DNA of 64,000 nt from Ochotona curzoniae. Taxonomy: Eukaryota; Chordata; Mammalia; Lagomorpha; Ochotonidae. The notes under the pieces are model-generated. The model was not told the DNA's origin, did no database searches, and worked only from the letters and a program-made list of their open reading frames with translations. Location of the stretch: positions 28,882,501 through 28,946,500 of the forward strand of contig NW_024467106.1 of assembly GCF_017591425.1 (NCBI RefSeq), read 5' to 3'. A program made the position numbers and the translations under genes. Numbering within the stretch: the first letter of the stretch is position 1; each line of letters starts with the position of its first letter. Of the stretch, positions 1 to 11,600 are shown piece by piece.

Positions 1-1823
1 AGAACACTCACCTCTCCCGCTTGCTGTTTCCCAATCTGTGGTTAGAGAAACAGTCCCTAAACCTCCTAGCATGCAAAGGAGTCAATGCCATCAAGCAGCT
101 GTACAGCTTCCAGTTTCTCATCTATCAGGTTGGGAGCTGAGAAGCTGCCACTCCTGACAGCAGGTAAAAAGCTGCACAAATGAGAAGCCAGCAATTTGTC
201 TCCGATTCAACAGAGAAGTGAGGTAACAGGGTGATCCAAACTGGAGAGACAGATGGACAGAATCAGTGCGTCCTAATTCACTCGAGCAGAAGCCAACAAG
301 CAGAAACCAGTGTGAGAACCAGTAATGGCGCAGGAGACCAGATCAGAGACTGACAAGCGGCTGAAGGCACACAGGGACAAGTCAGAGTTCAAAGCTCCAT
401 TCAACATCCTCCCCCACACATGCATATCACCTAAGAGTTTTGCCTCCATGGGTGTGGCTCCAGGCCCCCAGAGTGAATGGCAGAGTCTGTGCATGCCTCC
501 AGCTGGAGGAGAAGGAAAGTCAACTCTGCAGTGCAGCTGAGCTCCTGTTCTCCACAAGCCCTGCCTTTAGGAGGTACTATCTTATCAGAGCCCAACTGGC
601 TGGAGCTTTAGCACAATTAATCTACCTTGGTGAAGGGAAATGTCCAGTCCCACTGCCCTCTAGTCATCCTGTCCTTTTTGAAGGGGAAAACCAGGTACAG
701 GTGAGGTACAGGCTCACCAGAGACAGAGATCTTCTCATGGGGCTACAGGCAGCCTGCACTGACCCCAAGGCATACCCATGCATCTTGCCCTGTGCTTACT
801 GAAGGGCCCACGTATCGGAGTTCCTAGGATATCAGATCCAACCTTCCAACAACAATGACAACAAAACTCTAAGTGATACTTGAAAGCAAAGACCAAGAAT
901 AAACCAGCCAAAGAATGCATGCACAGTTTAAAGAGACTGAACAAGCACCAGAAGCAGAGTCAGTTATGGCAGGAATGTTGGAATTATCAGAGCAGGAATT
1001 TGAAGCAACTATGAGTACTATGCCAAGAGCTTTAATGGGGGAAATAGACAAAATACAAGAACAGATGGCCAATACAAACAGAAAGATGAAAATTCCAAGA
1101 AAGAACCAAAAAGAAACGCCAGAGATCAAAAACATTACCAACAGGGGGGAAACGTCTTGATGGGTTCATTAATGACTGTATCTAGTGGAGTCAGGATCTT
1201 GGAGCTCTAGGATGTGACAGCAAGAGCTGCCTGAACTAAAGAGCCAAGGGGCAAATTCACAACAGAAACATCCAAGAGTTGTGGACCAACTGGCAAAGTT
1301 GTAACACACTTGTAATGGGATATCAGAAGGAGAGAACAGACAGCAATAATACCTGAAGCAGAGGTGACTGCCACTCCTGACTAATGTCAAACACAAACCA
1401 CCGACCCAGGAAGCTCTGAGAGCATCAAGTGGGGAACATATAGGCATATATAGGCATATCACACCCAAACTCTGGAAAGGCAAAGAGAGAGACATCCTGA
1501 AAGGAGCCAGAGGAGGAGAGGTACCCACCTACAGGGAATAAAAGTAAGCATGACCTCCAGCATGTGGGCAAGAAGGAGTGAAACGTGGAGAGGAATGCCA
1601 TCAATAGCATTCTTCCCTCTGTGCAACCACCTGTCCAAAGTGGAGAACAAAATGGATGCTCAGGCAAGAATAACATGGTACCAGCACTTCTGCCTTGGGA
1701 GGGATAGTACAAGGGATCTATGTAGACAAAGGAAGAACATCAGAGAATGAGAAAAACAAAGGTAATATTAAACACTTTCATTTCTCTTATTCTTAATAGA
1801 TCTCATAGATCTATTTGTTCAAG
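1..1823 (+). mobile_element. Old LINE-1 (L1M-like): 5' UTR and decayed ORF1
   Basis: From about 870 the plus strand reads like an L1 ORF1 (MLELSEQEFEATM..., ...MANTNRKMKIPRKNQKE, then after a stop NIQELW). Many stops and frameshifts follow to about 1,790. Bases 1-870 are non-coding and fit the 5' UTR of the same element. It sits in TDRD7 intron 16, antisense to the gene, and continues at 2146 and 5332. Confidence 0.65.
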
Positions 1824-2145
1824 GGGTTGGCACAGTGGCTTAGCATCACATGCCTCTGTCTGCGATGGCAGCAGCCCATATGGACACCAGTTCAAGTCCT
1901 GGCTGCTCCACTTCAGATCCAACTTCTTTACGGCCTGGGAAAGCAGCAGAGGCTGTCCCAATCCTTGGTACCCTGTACCTGTGTGGGAGACCTGAAAGAA
2001 ACTCCTGGATCCCCTGGCTTCAGCTGGCCCAGATTTGGCCATTTCAGCCATTTGGGGAGTGAACCAGCAGATGGAAGATTTCTCTCTCCTTATTTCTCTG
2101 TAACTCTGCCTTTTCAATTTAAGTCTTTAAAATTTTTAAAATAAT
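1824..2145 (+). mobile_element. CSINE inserted in the old LINE-1
   Basis: Near full length: 'ggggttggcacagtggc' head, 'cagcccatatggacacc' box, 'gcctgggaaagcagcagagg', 'gtgtgggagacc', and an AT-rich tail around 2120. Moderately diverged. Confidence 0.9.
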
Positions 2146-2445
2146 GACAGCAGCAATGTATTTATGTACACTTACCTCTAAGTGAAATACATGACTGTGA
2201 TACAAGCACAGGAAGAAGGAGTTGGATTAGAAGAATCATTGTTAATATAAGGACTTTGATCCATTTTAAATGAATATTGCAAACTCTAGGGCAAAGCCAC
2301 ACTCTAAAAAAGGAGGTACATTTGATAAGAAATAAAATGGTAGAATGATACATAAATGCTCATGAAAAAAAAAACACAACAATATGGCACAAACAGTATG
2401 GGAGGCAAACATAAAGGACAAAAACAACATTCAGAAAATAGTCAC
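2146..2445 (+). mobile_element. Old LINE-1, inter-ORF segment
   Basis: Text such as 'aatgaatattgcaaactctagggcaa' followed by A-rich sequence is characteristic of the L1M region just before ORF2. It ends at '...cagaaaatagtcaca', where the younger LINE-1 interrupts it; similar sequence resumes at 5332. Confidence 0.6.
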
Positions 2446-5331
2446 AGGACAATCAAGATGGCAGAACAGGGTAAGGACACATTTAAACAGAGAAACATTA
2501 GCCAGTATGAAGCAGAGAGGGCACATTCCAGGTAATAGGAGAGGACAGAACAACAGCAGAGCGGCACCTGGAGACTGGCAGGCACAGGAAAGCACCACAG
2601 GTGTGGTGCAGCTGTGACCAGTACACTAGTGGCAATCAGTGAGTGGCGATCTGAACTGCACCACCAGCAGCCGGAACTCCAGCAGCAACAACGTGGGAAT
2701 GGGGCATTCGATAGGCGCTCAGGTGGCGAACTTGGACAAAGAACTGCTCATCTTGCTGGTCTGTTTGACTTGACCAGTAGAGACAGAATGGTAGCCCCAG
2801 TCGGGTGGTTCAGGAACAAGGTGGATTTCACAGCCCAGATTGACCCCCTACAGCCAAATTGGGTGACATTTTGTGTAGGGAGACAAAGATTATGGGACAG
2901 GACTGTGCTGGGAGTATACTCATTTCTGGCTCAGTGAACTGCAACAATGTGGCATCCTATAGGTTCTGCTCAAGATAGGTCCAGGTAGCCCTTAGACTTG
3001 ATGGCCAGCAGATCAAGAATTCTAGCAGCGGCACATCATGTGCCATTTTGTATAGTGTGGCAAAAACTTTAAGACTGCAGGGACAATAGTGAGTTACACA
3101 TACACTGAGCTGGGAGTAAGCTCACTGAGTTCATTGCATTGCACTGGTACCACAGGGACAATACTGACTTCAGCCTTGTATGGGTCAAAATAGGTCCGTG
3201 TGGCTCTCAGACTTACTAACAGTCAACTGGTTCTGGCAAGATCAACACCACCAACAACCTAGCAATATAGGACTCCTGGTGTATCCCTAAATTGGGAATC
3301 ACTTCAATCAGAAGTGGAAGAAAGGTTGCACAGGTAACGGTATAGCCTCAGCATGGTATCACAGCAGGCAGAGTGGAGAGCCAGGAGCTGGGGCTACAGA
3401 GACCATGGTAGAAGCATAACATAAGAACACAGACCTGGAAATCGCTGGAGAGAGTGGCACAAGTGACTGAAAACAAAGAGTCATATACCAACCACAATAA
3501 GTAAAATCGAATTGTAGACATGCGGGTGATACACCTTAGAAATCTATCCCAAGGAGAAGAATCTGATAATCAGAAGTACAATGACCAAGAGTAAAAGAAG
3601 AGACACAGGCACAACGAATATTACTGAAGACCCCTCTGCAAGGAAGCAAAGGCCTTTTGCCAACCTCAGAGTTCACTGAGGAAGACATTGAGAAAATGGG
3701 GAATACAGAATTCAAAAACACTTGTTATAAAGCTTCTTATCAACAGTGAGAAACACATAGTACAGGAGTTCAAGGAATTTAAGGAATATGTCACACTAGA
3801 AATGAGTCAAATGAAAGCTGATATATATCAGAAATAAAGAATACAGTGGAACAAATTAAAAGTATAATGGAGAGTCTCCAAAATAGAATGAATGAAGCCT
3901 AAGAAAGACTCTCAGAATTGGAAGATATTTCCTGTCATTGGACAGGGGGGTGGGGGAGAAGCTGCAAGCAAAACTGAGTCAAGCTAAAAAAAAAAAAAGT
4001 AGTCAAGAAATGAAAAACACTATTAAAAGGCCAAATATAAGAGTTATGGGAGTTCCAGAGGTGCAGAAAGAGAAGCTGGATTTAAAAATGTATTTAATGA
4101 AATAATAAGGGAAAATTTCCCTAATCTAGAGAAAGAATTGGGAAACAACATCCAGGAAAGGCACAGCACTCCCAACAGGGTTGAACAAAAGCAATCTTCA
4201 CAATGACACATGATAATCAAGCTCTCTTCAATCGAACATAAGGAAACAATTCTTAAATGTGCATGTGAAAAACAAAACAAAACAATTACATACAGAGGAA
4301 TGCCAGATAAATTCACAGGAGACCTCTCACAGCAAACTCTACAGACCAGAAGAGAATGGAGTGACATATTCCTGGTTCTAAAAGTAAAAAATTGTTGGCC
4401 CAGGATAACATACCCAGCAAAGCTTTCCTTTGTCTTTGAAAGTGAAATAAAATTCTTCCACAGTAAAGAAAAGTTAAAAGAATATGCCTCTTTTCCAAAT
4501 CTGCCCCACAAATGATACTTCAAGATATTCTTTTGAGAAGAGGAATAGCACCTACCAAAAACAAAGGCAAACGGGAAGAACATCCCAGTAAAATGACAAC
4601 AGAAGACTAAATCAATGAACAACCCATTCCTAAAATGACCGGATCAAATTACCACCTATTCATATTAACTCTGAATATAAATGGCTTAAACTCATCAATC
4701 AAACGTCATAGGATTAGTAGGCTAGATTAAAAAACAAAACTCATCTATTTGTTACCTACAGGAGATGTATTTCACCAACATAGATCAGCAGAAACTATTC
4801 CATGGATTTTGATTTTTTTTTAGTCTCATCTCTTCAAAACTCTATTATTAAAGTTTTTACTGACTCATAGATCATATAGTAGCATCATTTTCTTCAAGAA
4901 GCTTCTGGATTTTCTTTTTCATTTATTCAGCAACACACTGGTTTCAGTAGCATGCTATTTAACTTCATGGTGCTGCAAATTTCTTTTTCTCTTCCTGTTG
5001 TTGATTTTGTAGTGTATAGTAACTGTGTAATGGAGATTATCATATCCAGATATGAGGTTACAATGCAGTGTGCACCTCTACTTTCAGATCAAAGATAGAC
5101 TCCCAATGAAACTGTTTACTATATCTTGATCTTAGGAAGCTGGACTCTCTGCTATTGTTCGTGCCCGCAATGATGGACATATGACTGTGTAACAAGAACT
5201 ATACTATAGTAATAATACAGGGGAACTCAGTGGGGTTTAGGGGATTTGAGGAAAGGGTAAAGGAAATCCCAGGACCTAGGGAACTATACCATAAAATGAT
5301 AATAATAATAAAAGAAATAAAAAAGAAAAGT
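2446..5331 (+). mobile_element. Younger LINE-1, internally deleted, inserted in the older LINE-1
   Basis: The 5' end has 'caagatggcagaacaggg', typical of L1 promoters, then a 5' UTR with a ~215-bp internal duplication. A decayed ORF1 runs from about 3,590 to 4,510 (QQTLQTRREWSDIFLVLKVK; RITYPAKLSF). ORF2 starts at about 4,637 (MTGSNYHLFILTLNINGLNS) and is soon closed by a stop. The sequence then passes directly into 3' UTR-like DNA (about 4,815-5,290) with an A/AATA tail. Almost all of ORF2 is missing, so the copy is dead. Flanks 'agaaaatagtcaca' and 'agaaaagtcaca' look like an imperfect target duplication. Confidence 0.7.
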
Positions 5332-6093
5332 CACAAATATGATAGCTATTAATCTAGCCATATTAAAGTCATTTTAGATGCCTGCCAACAGTATAAAGAT
5401 GGCAATTAAAACAGAGTGACAGTGTAGATAAAAAAGCTATATTGTCTAAAAGAAACCCACTATAAATATATAGATACATACTGAATTGAAATAAAGGGAT
5501 AGATAAAGCTATGCCATGCTAACTGTAACCTGAAGAAAGCAGAAGCAGACATGTTAATTTCAGACAGCAAACATCTGCTCATCGGAGAATTATTAAAGAT
5601 GAAGAGGGTATTACAAGGTGGTAAAGAGCTCACTTTTCCTAGAAGGCATAGAATCCTCAATGTGTAAGCATTGTTAACAGCAGAGTGTCACAATATGACA
5701 GGCAAAAACCGTGGAGACCCAAATACAAAGAGCTGAGTCTACCAATTGTAGCTGGAGGTGTCAACTCTTCTCTTTTAAAGACGAACAGACCTGGCAGGCA
5801 GGAAGTCAGTGAGGACACAGTTGACCTCAACAACACTGTAACCACCTAGGTATACCTGACATATACAGAAGACTTCAACAGCAGCTCACATGGGGCCCTC
5901 ACTAAGACAAAACACACTCTGAGTCATAAGAAGTTGAAAAGAAATCATATAGCGTCTACTCTCAGACTACGATGGAATGAACTCAATCAATATCAGGAAG
6001 ACAGCTGGAAAAATCCTGCAAACATTCAGAGACTGAACAACACAATTCCAAGGAACTCATAGCCAAGAAGGAACCTCAGAAGTTTAAAAATAT

Positions 6094-6424
6094 ATATTTT
6101 TAAACATTTAAAAATTTTTATTGGAAAGGCAGATATCCAGAGAGAAGGAGAGACAAAAAAATCTTGCATCCACTGGTTCACTTCCCAATTGGCCACAATG
6201 GCTGGAGCTAAACCAATCTGAAGCCAAGAGCAGGAACTTCCTCCAGGTCTCCTATGTGGGTGCAGGGTCCCAAGGCTTTGGGCAATCCCCCACTGCTGCT
6301 TTCCTAGGCCACAAGGAGGGAGCTAGATGGGAAATGGAGTAGCCAGGACAAGAACCAGTACTTATATGGGATTCCAGCACATACAACGTGAGGATTTTAG
6401 CCATTAGGTTATTCTGTCAAGCCT
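6094..6424 (-). mobile_element. CSINE with 15-bp target duplication
   Basis: Full-length reverse copy with the T-rich tail complement at the left. The 15-bp sequence 'gaagtttaaaaatat' is at both 6079-6093 and 6425-6439, a clean target-site duplication inside the old LINE-1. Confidence 0.93.
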
Positions 6425-6490
6425 GAAGTTTAAAAATATTTTGAATTAGATGCAGCTAATAATACAGTGCATTAATACTCTTGGGATGCA

Positions 6491-6783
6491 GGAACCAGCC
6501 TTGTGACATGGAGAGTGAAGCTGCCTGCAGTGCCAGCATCCTATATGTGTACACTGGTTCATACGCCAGCAGCTCCATTTCCAGTCTAGCTCACCAAAAT
6601 AGACTGCGAAGAAGCAGTGGAAGATGGCCTGAGTGCCTGTCTCCCCTGTGCAAGACCTGGAGCAAGCTCCTGATTCCTGGGTTTGGTCTGACTTTGCCTT
6701 GGTAATTGCAGCCACTTGGGAAATGAGTTCCCCTCATCTTTCCCTCTCTCCATAGCTGTTTTAAATAAATAAATGTTTAATAG
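6491..6783 (+). mobile_element. CSINE, older copy
   Basis: 'tgcctgcagtgccagcatccta', 'aagcagtggaagatggcc', 'gctcctgattcctgggtttgg' and an AAATAAATAAA tail at 6764 identify it; heavily substituted in the head. Confidence 0.8.
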
Positions 6784-6848
6784 AAAAATGTGGGATGCAT
6801 CAGAAGTAGCACTTAAGGGAAATTTATCACACTGAATGCACACTTGTC

Positions 6849-7650
6849 TATCAGACAAGGAGTCTCCAGCAGGTGGTTCACAGCAATACCTGACAACCAC
6901 AATGATGGTGACAGGGAGGATGGTACCAGACACTCAGTCCCAGAGAAAATTTGGGCAATTTGATTGTCATTTTTAATAAAATGTGTTGTTTCCAAAACCT
7001 GGCTATTAAAAAGTAAAAATGAAAAGAACTGCTATATATCTAATTATGATAGGGATTTCCTTTGAATTCTAGTAGGAAGCACAGGGAAACTGGCAAATAC
7101 TTCCATAAAAGCTGGTCAGATTCCAACTGCACTGACTGTCCGGAGGTCAGCGTGAGTGTGCACTCACCAGCTGTGAGGTGTGATGCCAACTAGAAACTCA
7201 CTTGGGTGTTGACAATGGTCACGTTCTGGAACCCACAAGTGTTCTACGACTAACCCTTTGTAGACATTTTATCGTTTATTTAATAAGCAACTCATTTAAC
7301 AATAAAAATAATAAATATTCTCTTTAGGTTACTTCCATCTTTGTTTTTACAAGCATACAAATATGTAAGATTTGTCTAAATACTATGACAAAGACTGCTA
7401 AGAATCTAAATGCTCAATAGGGAAATCTCAATTAAATACAAAATTTGGCATTCATTACAAAGAATTAGCAAAACCATCTAAAAGTTGATAGAGAAAGAAC
7501 ACTAAATGAAAACAAGCAGGGTACATTGTATATGTATGAAGATTATAGCTTTGGAAGTACATTTATGCAACAAACCAAAGAGGAGTTGGGAAACCAGAAG
7601 AGCAGATACGGCAGAGTATGACCATTTGAGGTTATTTTCATTATGACTAG
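6849..7650. other. Intron 16 segment without a recognised element
   Basis: AT-rich sequence. 7380-7560 has a LINE 3'-end flavour ('aatgctcaatagggaaatctcaa') but is too diverged to place. I see no gene; the last TDRD7 exon is not here. Confidence 0.5.
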
Positions 7651-7773
7651 GGTGCTGTTAGTGCAAATAAAAGGAAAGAAACACTCCACCTAATAGACTA
7701 ATGATGCAGCACTTTCTAGGGACAAAATGGTGACAGAAGCCAAGGTGCAGCATTGAGTTGACTCCAGACTTAC

Positions 7774-7934
7774 CTGCAAGCTGTGCAGTCACGGCTTGGA
7801 ATGGCAGTTTCCGGAACATGTCTACCAGGGGCTGCACTTTCCTTACATTGACCAGTTCGTGCTTGCCGTAGTCCAGCTCATACACAGATACCAGTCCATT
7901 GGTCAGGATTCCTTTTAGAAGCACCCTGTGCCAC
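7774..7934 (-). CDS. TDRD7: TDRD7 exon 16: Tudor3 core
   Basis: This 161-nt exon after acceptor gtccag encodes (K)[20 protein letters not shown] then [20 protein letters not shown] and [13 protein letters not shown](G), with the ideal donor gtaagt in phase 1. Residues about 969-1022. It holds the YELDYG aromatic-cage turn. The next exon, carrying the C-terminus, is beyond the left edge, so intron 16 is at least 7.77 kb. Confidence 0.96.
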
Positions 7935-8567
7935 CTGGACGATCGTTGTTGAAAAGGAAGGAAGACAATGTATAGTCAGTCAACACCTGCTCTAAGAAGA
8001 GGCAACCTTTTAAAATAAAGATGGAGGCAAACAAACATTATCGAAACATAAAGCTACACTGTCCTCAGCCTTTTAAAGTCTTGCTGTTTTCTTTTTCCAA
8101 AGGCTGACTATTCTCTGCTTTGCCCCCCACCCCCATCCTCAATTGGTTAAGGAGTTGCTCATTCAAGAGACTTTTCTGGGCTTGCTGGAGATGGTGAAGG
8201 AAATTGGAGCACCTAACCATCTAATCACCTAGACCTCTAACCATCCTCGCACAGAAGCTATGGAGCATGAGCAGGACAGGACCAGGGGAGCCTGCCACCC
8301 TGAGGAGGCAGAGGCTAGCTGTGTGTTTGGTACATGGTACAGGTTTAAATGGTGGAAAGGGAGAGACAGGCTGGCCAGCTGGGGCTAAAAACATGCTTTG
8401 GAAGCACAGAAGATTCGAGAGGTGTGGTGGCTGAGAGCAAACACCCAGGATGGCTAGTGGGTAGAATACTGAGAAGCGTGGTAGAGAAAGTCAGGCTGGG
8501 AAGATAGCCTGAGGAAGGATCACAATATGTTTTGAATTGAAGGTTGACAATTTTGATTATGCCAGCC

Positions 8568-8633
<66 letters not shown>

Positions 8634-11600
8634 AGCAAACACACAAAATCCAACCCATGACTTAAAACAGAGAACCTGGACAGAAGGGCAGGAGCAGACA
8701 GGGGAAGAGGAAAAGCATGGTGTAGGTACCAGGGAGAGATGCACATGGATACACACTTTCCTACTTGGGCCTATAGCAACAGCCTTCAAGCGCGAAAAAC
8801 CAAGGCTTCAAGGTTAAGGCACAGAACACAGCCTCCACAGTCTCAGTGACATGACTGGAAGGTCTTACTACACCCAAGGAAGATAACTACCTGTAACAGG
8901 TCAAAGGAGAGCAACTACGGAGCTGGACTCTGCCGCAGAAATGGAGCAAGGGACTGAGCAGTGTGAGTGTGCTGCCCACAGATCCAAGGCCAAGCCATGG
9001 TGAGGCAGGCAGATGGTGGCACCACTACTCAAAGGTGGCCCAGCTGCTGGCACGTGGCTGACAACAGCCTGGGTCAAGGACCTAGTTGTCTTTGATCAAG
9101 TCTGCTCCCCTTGTGGGAGTGAGCTATGTGAACAAAGTAATCAAGGATTCAAACATTTATGTTCACCACAGTTTCCCAGGCCCCTGGTGAAAAGGTGGCT
9201 GAGACCCTCTGTCACATGAAGACTGCTCACAGCATAACCACATCCCCTGGAATAATAGTGAATCAAGCATATAAATATGCCTATAAAGAGCTGAAAGAAA
9301 CAATACCACAAGGGTTAGGTCTGGGAGGTTGATGTTAATTTCTCACCTCTTTTTTTTTTGACAGGTAAAAACAGAGAAGGCGATGGGGGAGGGGGTGGAG
9401 AGGAGGAGAGAGGGGTTGGAGAGCCAGGAGCCAGGAACTCAGTCCAGGACTACCATGTGAGTGGCAGGGGCTCAAGTACTTCAGCCACCAGCAGCTGCCA
9501 TCCAGGGTGCACGTTAGCAGAAAGCTGGAATCAGGGCTGGAGTCAGGATTTGAACCCAACAACTTGGACACTGGATATGAGTGATGTCCCAATCAGCGTC
9601 TTAGAGATCGAATTTCTGCTGCCCTGATTCTAATATCTTATTCTTATTTTCTAAAATCTCCACAACAGACATTTAATTTTTTAAAATAAGGGGTTTGGGG
9701 GAATGTGAGCATTTTCTGAATAAAAAATATTTTGCTAATTTAAAAATAGAAAAAAGCACTCAAGCCTTCATGTTAGGTATATCAGCTTTAACAGGAATAT
9801 GGTTTCTATACTTCTGAATAAGTGGCATAATTTTAAATATTAGAAAGCTGCACAATGCATTGGTCTAGTTTCCTGATCACACTCCCGAGGTACGCAGTGT
9901 GGGTTCCCCCATACCCGTGTTTCTGAGGAGGTGACCTACTTATTGTCCACTTTGGCCGCATACACTTGGTCTTTCTCCACTGCGACGTGGCGCTCCTCGG
10001 ACACGCTGTAGTACAGAATCATCTCTTCCATCAGGACCTCCAGCTTGTGAATCTCCTGCCAGGGCTGGATGACGAAGTAGCCTGGGTGACAAGCCACAGG
10101 CACATACACATCCATGTGTTCACCGGGCTTGGACAGGTCCACGGGCGGCGGCAGCTCCTCCGCCGAGAAGGGGCTGGTGCACTCCACCACGGACTTCTTG
10201 ATAATGTCCACCAGGTTCTTTTGGAAACTCTCGCCTGTGTTGCCTGGGGTGGGCAGGTTGCCATTCCTGCTGCTGGGAATGCTGGCCGTGCTGGACATGG
10301 TGCTCAGGAACACGTCCTTCTGGTGCTTCCAAAGGTCTGCATTTGTGATCTGGCGGTTAATGCTGCGGTGAGGGTCGGGGAAGTTCTTGGGAGTGAATAA
10401 ATAGACATGAGCGATCCCTCTGGCCTCATCCACTTTGGTGACCTGTGCAAAACCCAAGGGGCAATTCAAGAAATTCAAGCTCCATTTTTTTGAAAACAAT
10501 TTTAAACTAATCTATTTTATCTCTTTAATAACATATCTATTTTTCTTCTGAGGAATAAGATTACTATACTACAAAAGAAAACAAAAATCTATTCATCCAT
10601 CCATCTATCTATTTAGCTGTCTATCCACCTAACAGAAAGAGGGAGAGAGGGACAGAGCTCATGAACTTCCATTCTCTTGCCTGTTATGGCCTGTTACGGC
10701 TGGGACTGTGCTGAGCTCAAGTCAAGAGCAGGAACTAAACTCAGGTCTCCCACCTATTGTCTCCCAGAGTCTGCACTGGCAGTAAGCTGGATTTGATGAG
10801 CTTTAGGAATCAAACCAGTAACCTAACTGCTAGGTCAAACGTCTACCACTTCACATTAAATTCTGAAGAGCAGTTATAATATTAACCTAAACACTGAAAT
10901 TTTGTATTTTGTGGGGAAAAAAAAACTCACTCACTAAAATCCATGTTATTTAATGTAAGGCGAATCATCCAACAAACAGAGTTCTAAATACAAACAGTCA
11001 GAAGACAGTGACAACCTTATGGAAATGAAAAACTTACTAGCCCTGAAATCTCCAAGAAGACCTCAGAACTTTTTGTATATTATTATCATGTGAGAAAAAA
11101 GCAGTCAGCCATTTCTATCAATGGCATTTCCCAACATTGAAAAGCAGAAGAAACAGTGTGATGAACCCTCACATGCATATTACTCAGCTTTGACAAGTGA
11201 CTCCAATGATGACCCGAGACTCTCTGAACCCTCTGCAGGGGGCTAGGGACCCTCAGTCCAGCGTGGGATGGGGAAAGCTCTGACACCCATCAGACCCTTG
11301 GGACCCAGGCCCCCTGTTGGTCCTGTTTGTGTCTTCACCCCTCTCTGCTCTCTGCTTACCCAATTACACCAGGGCAGAGGGCCCTGCACACAGGATAGGG
11401 AGAAGTGCATCCGTGAACAGGTGAAAGTTACAGCTGTGCACTTTACCCAGCAGACCTCGTGACCACCCAGTGCCCTCTGCCCTTCCAGCCTCACACTGTC
11501 TGGGACTCTCATGTGGCCCTAATGGGGCTGTGCTGCTGTGTGTCCCGAAGGCTGTTCTTGTCAGCTCCCCTGGGTAACCCTGGGAACTGCCAAAAGGAGA

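Larger units (their letters stand above)
5332..6848 (+). mobile_element. Old LINE-1, ORF2 part, interrupted by two SINEs
   Basis: Plus-strand blocks follow L1M ORF2 order: 'aatatgatagctattaatc', 'gaaacccactataaatat', 'taccaattgtagctgga', 'gaatgaactcaatcaatatc', 'gtgggatgcatcagaag'. No frame stays open. SINEs occupy 6094-6424 and about 6491-6783. Confidence 0.65.

Noticed and set aside
4044..4622. 192-codon minus-strand frame
   Set aside because: It is the antisense of the decayed LINE-1 ORF1; no motif of its own.
1..7773. Terminal TDRD7 exon
   Set aside because: I looked on the minus strand for the conserved C-terminal segment and its stop; nothing matches, and the region is filled by nested mobile elements. 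It must lie beyond the left edge.
8345..8746. 133-codon frame with a Val/Cys run
   Set aside because: Encoded by the (AC)31 microsatellite; not a protein gene.
9966..10400. 144-codon plus-strand frame
   Set aside because: Exact antisense shadow of TDRD7 exon 15.
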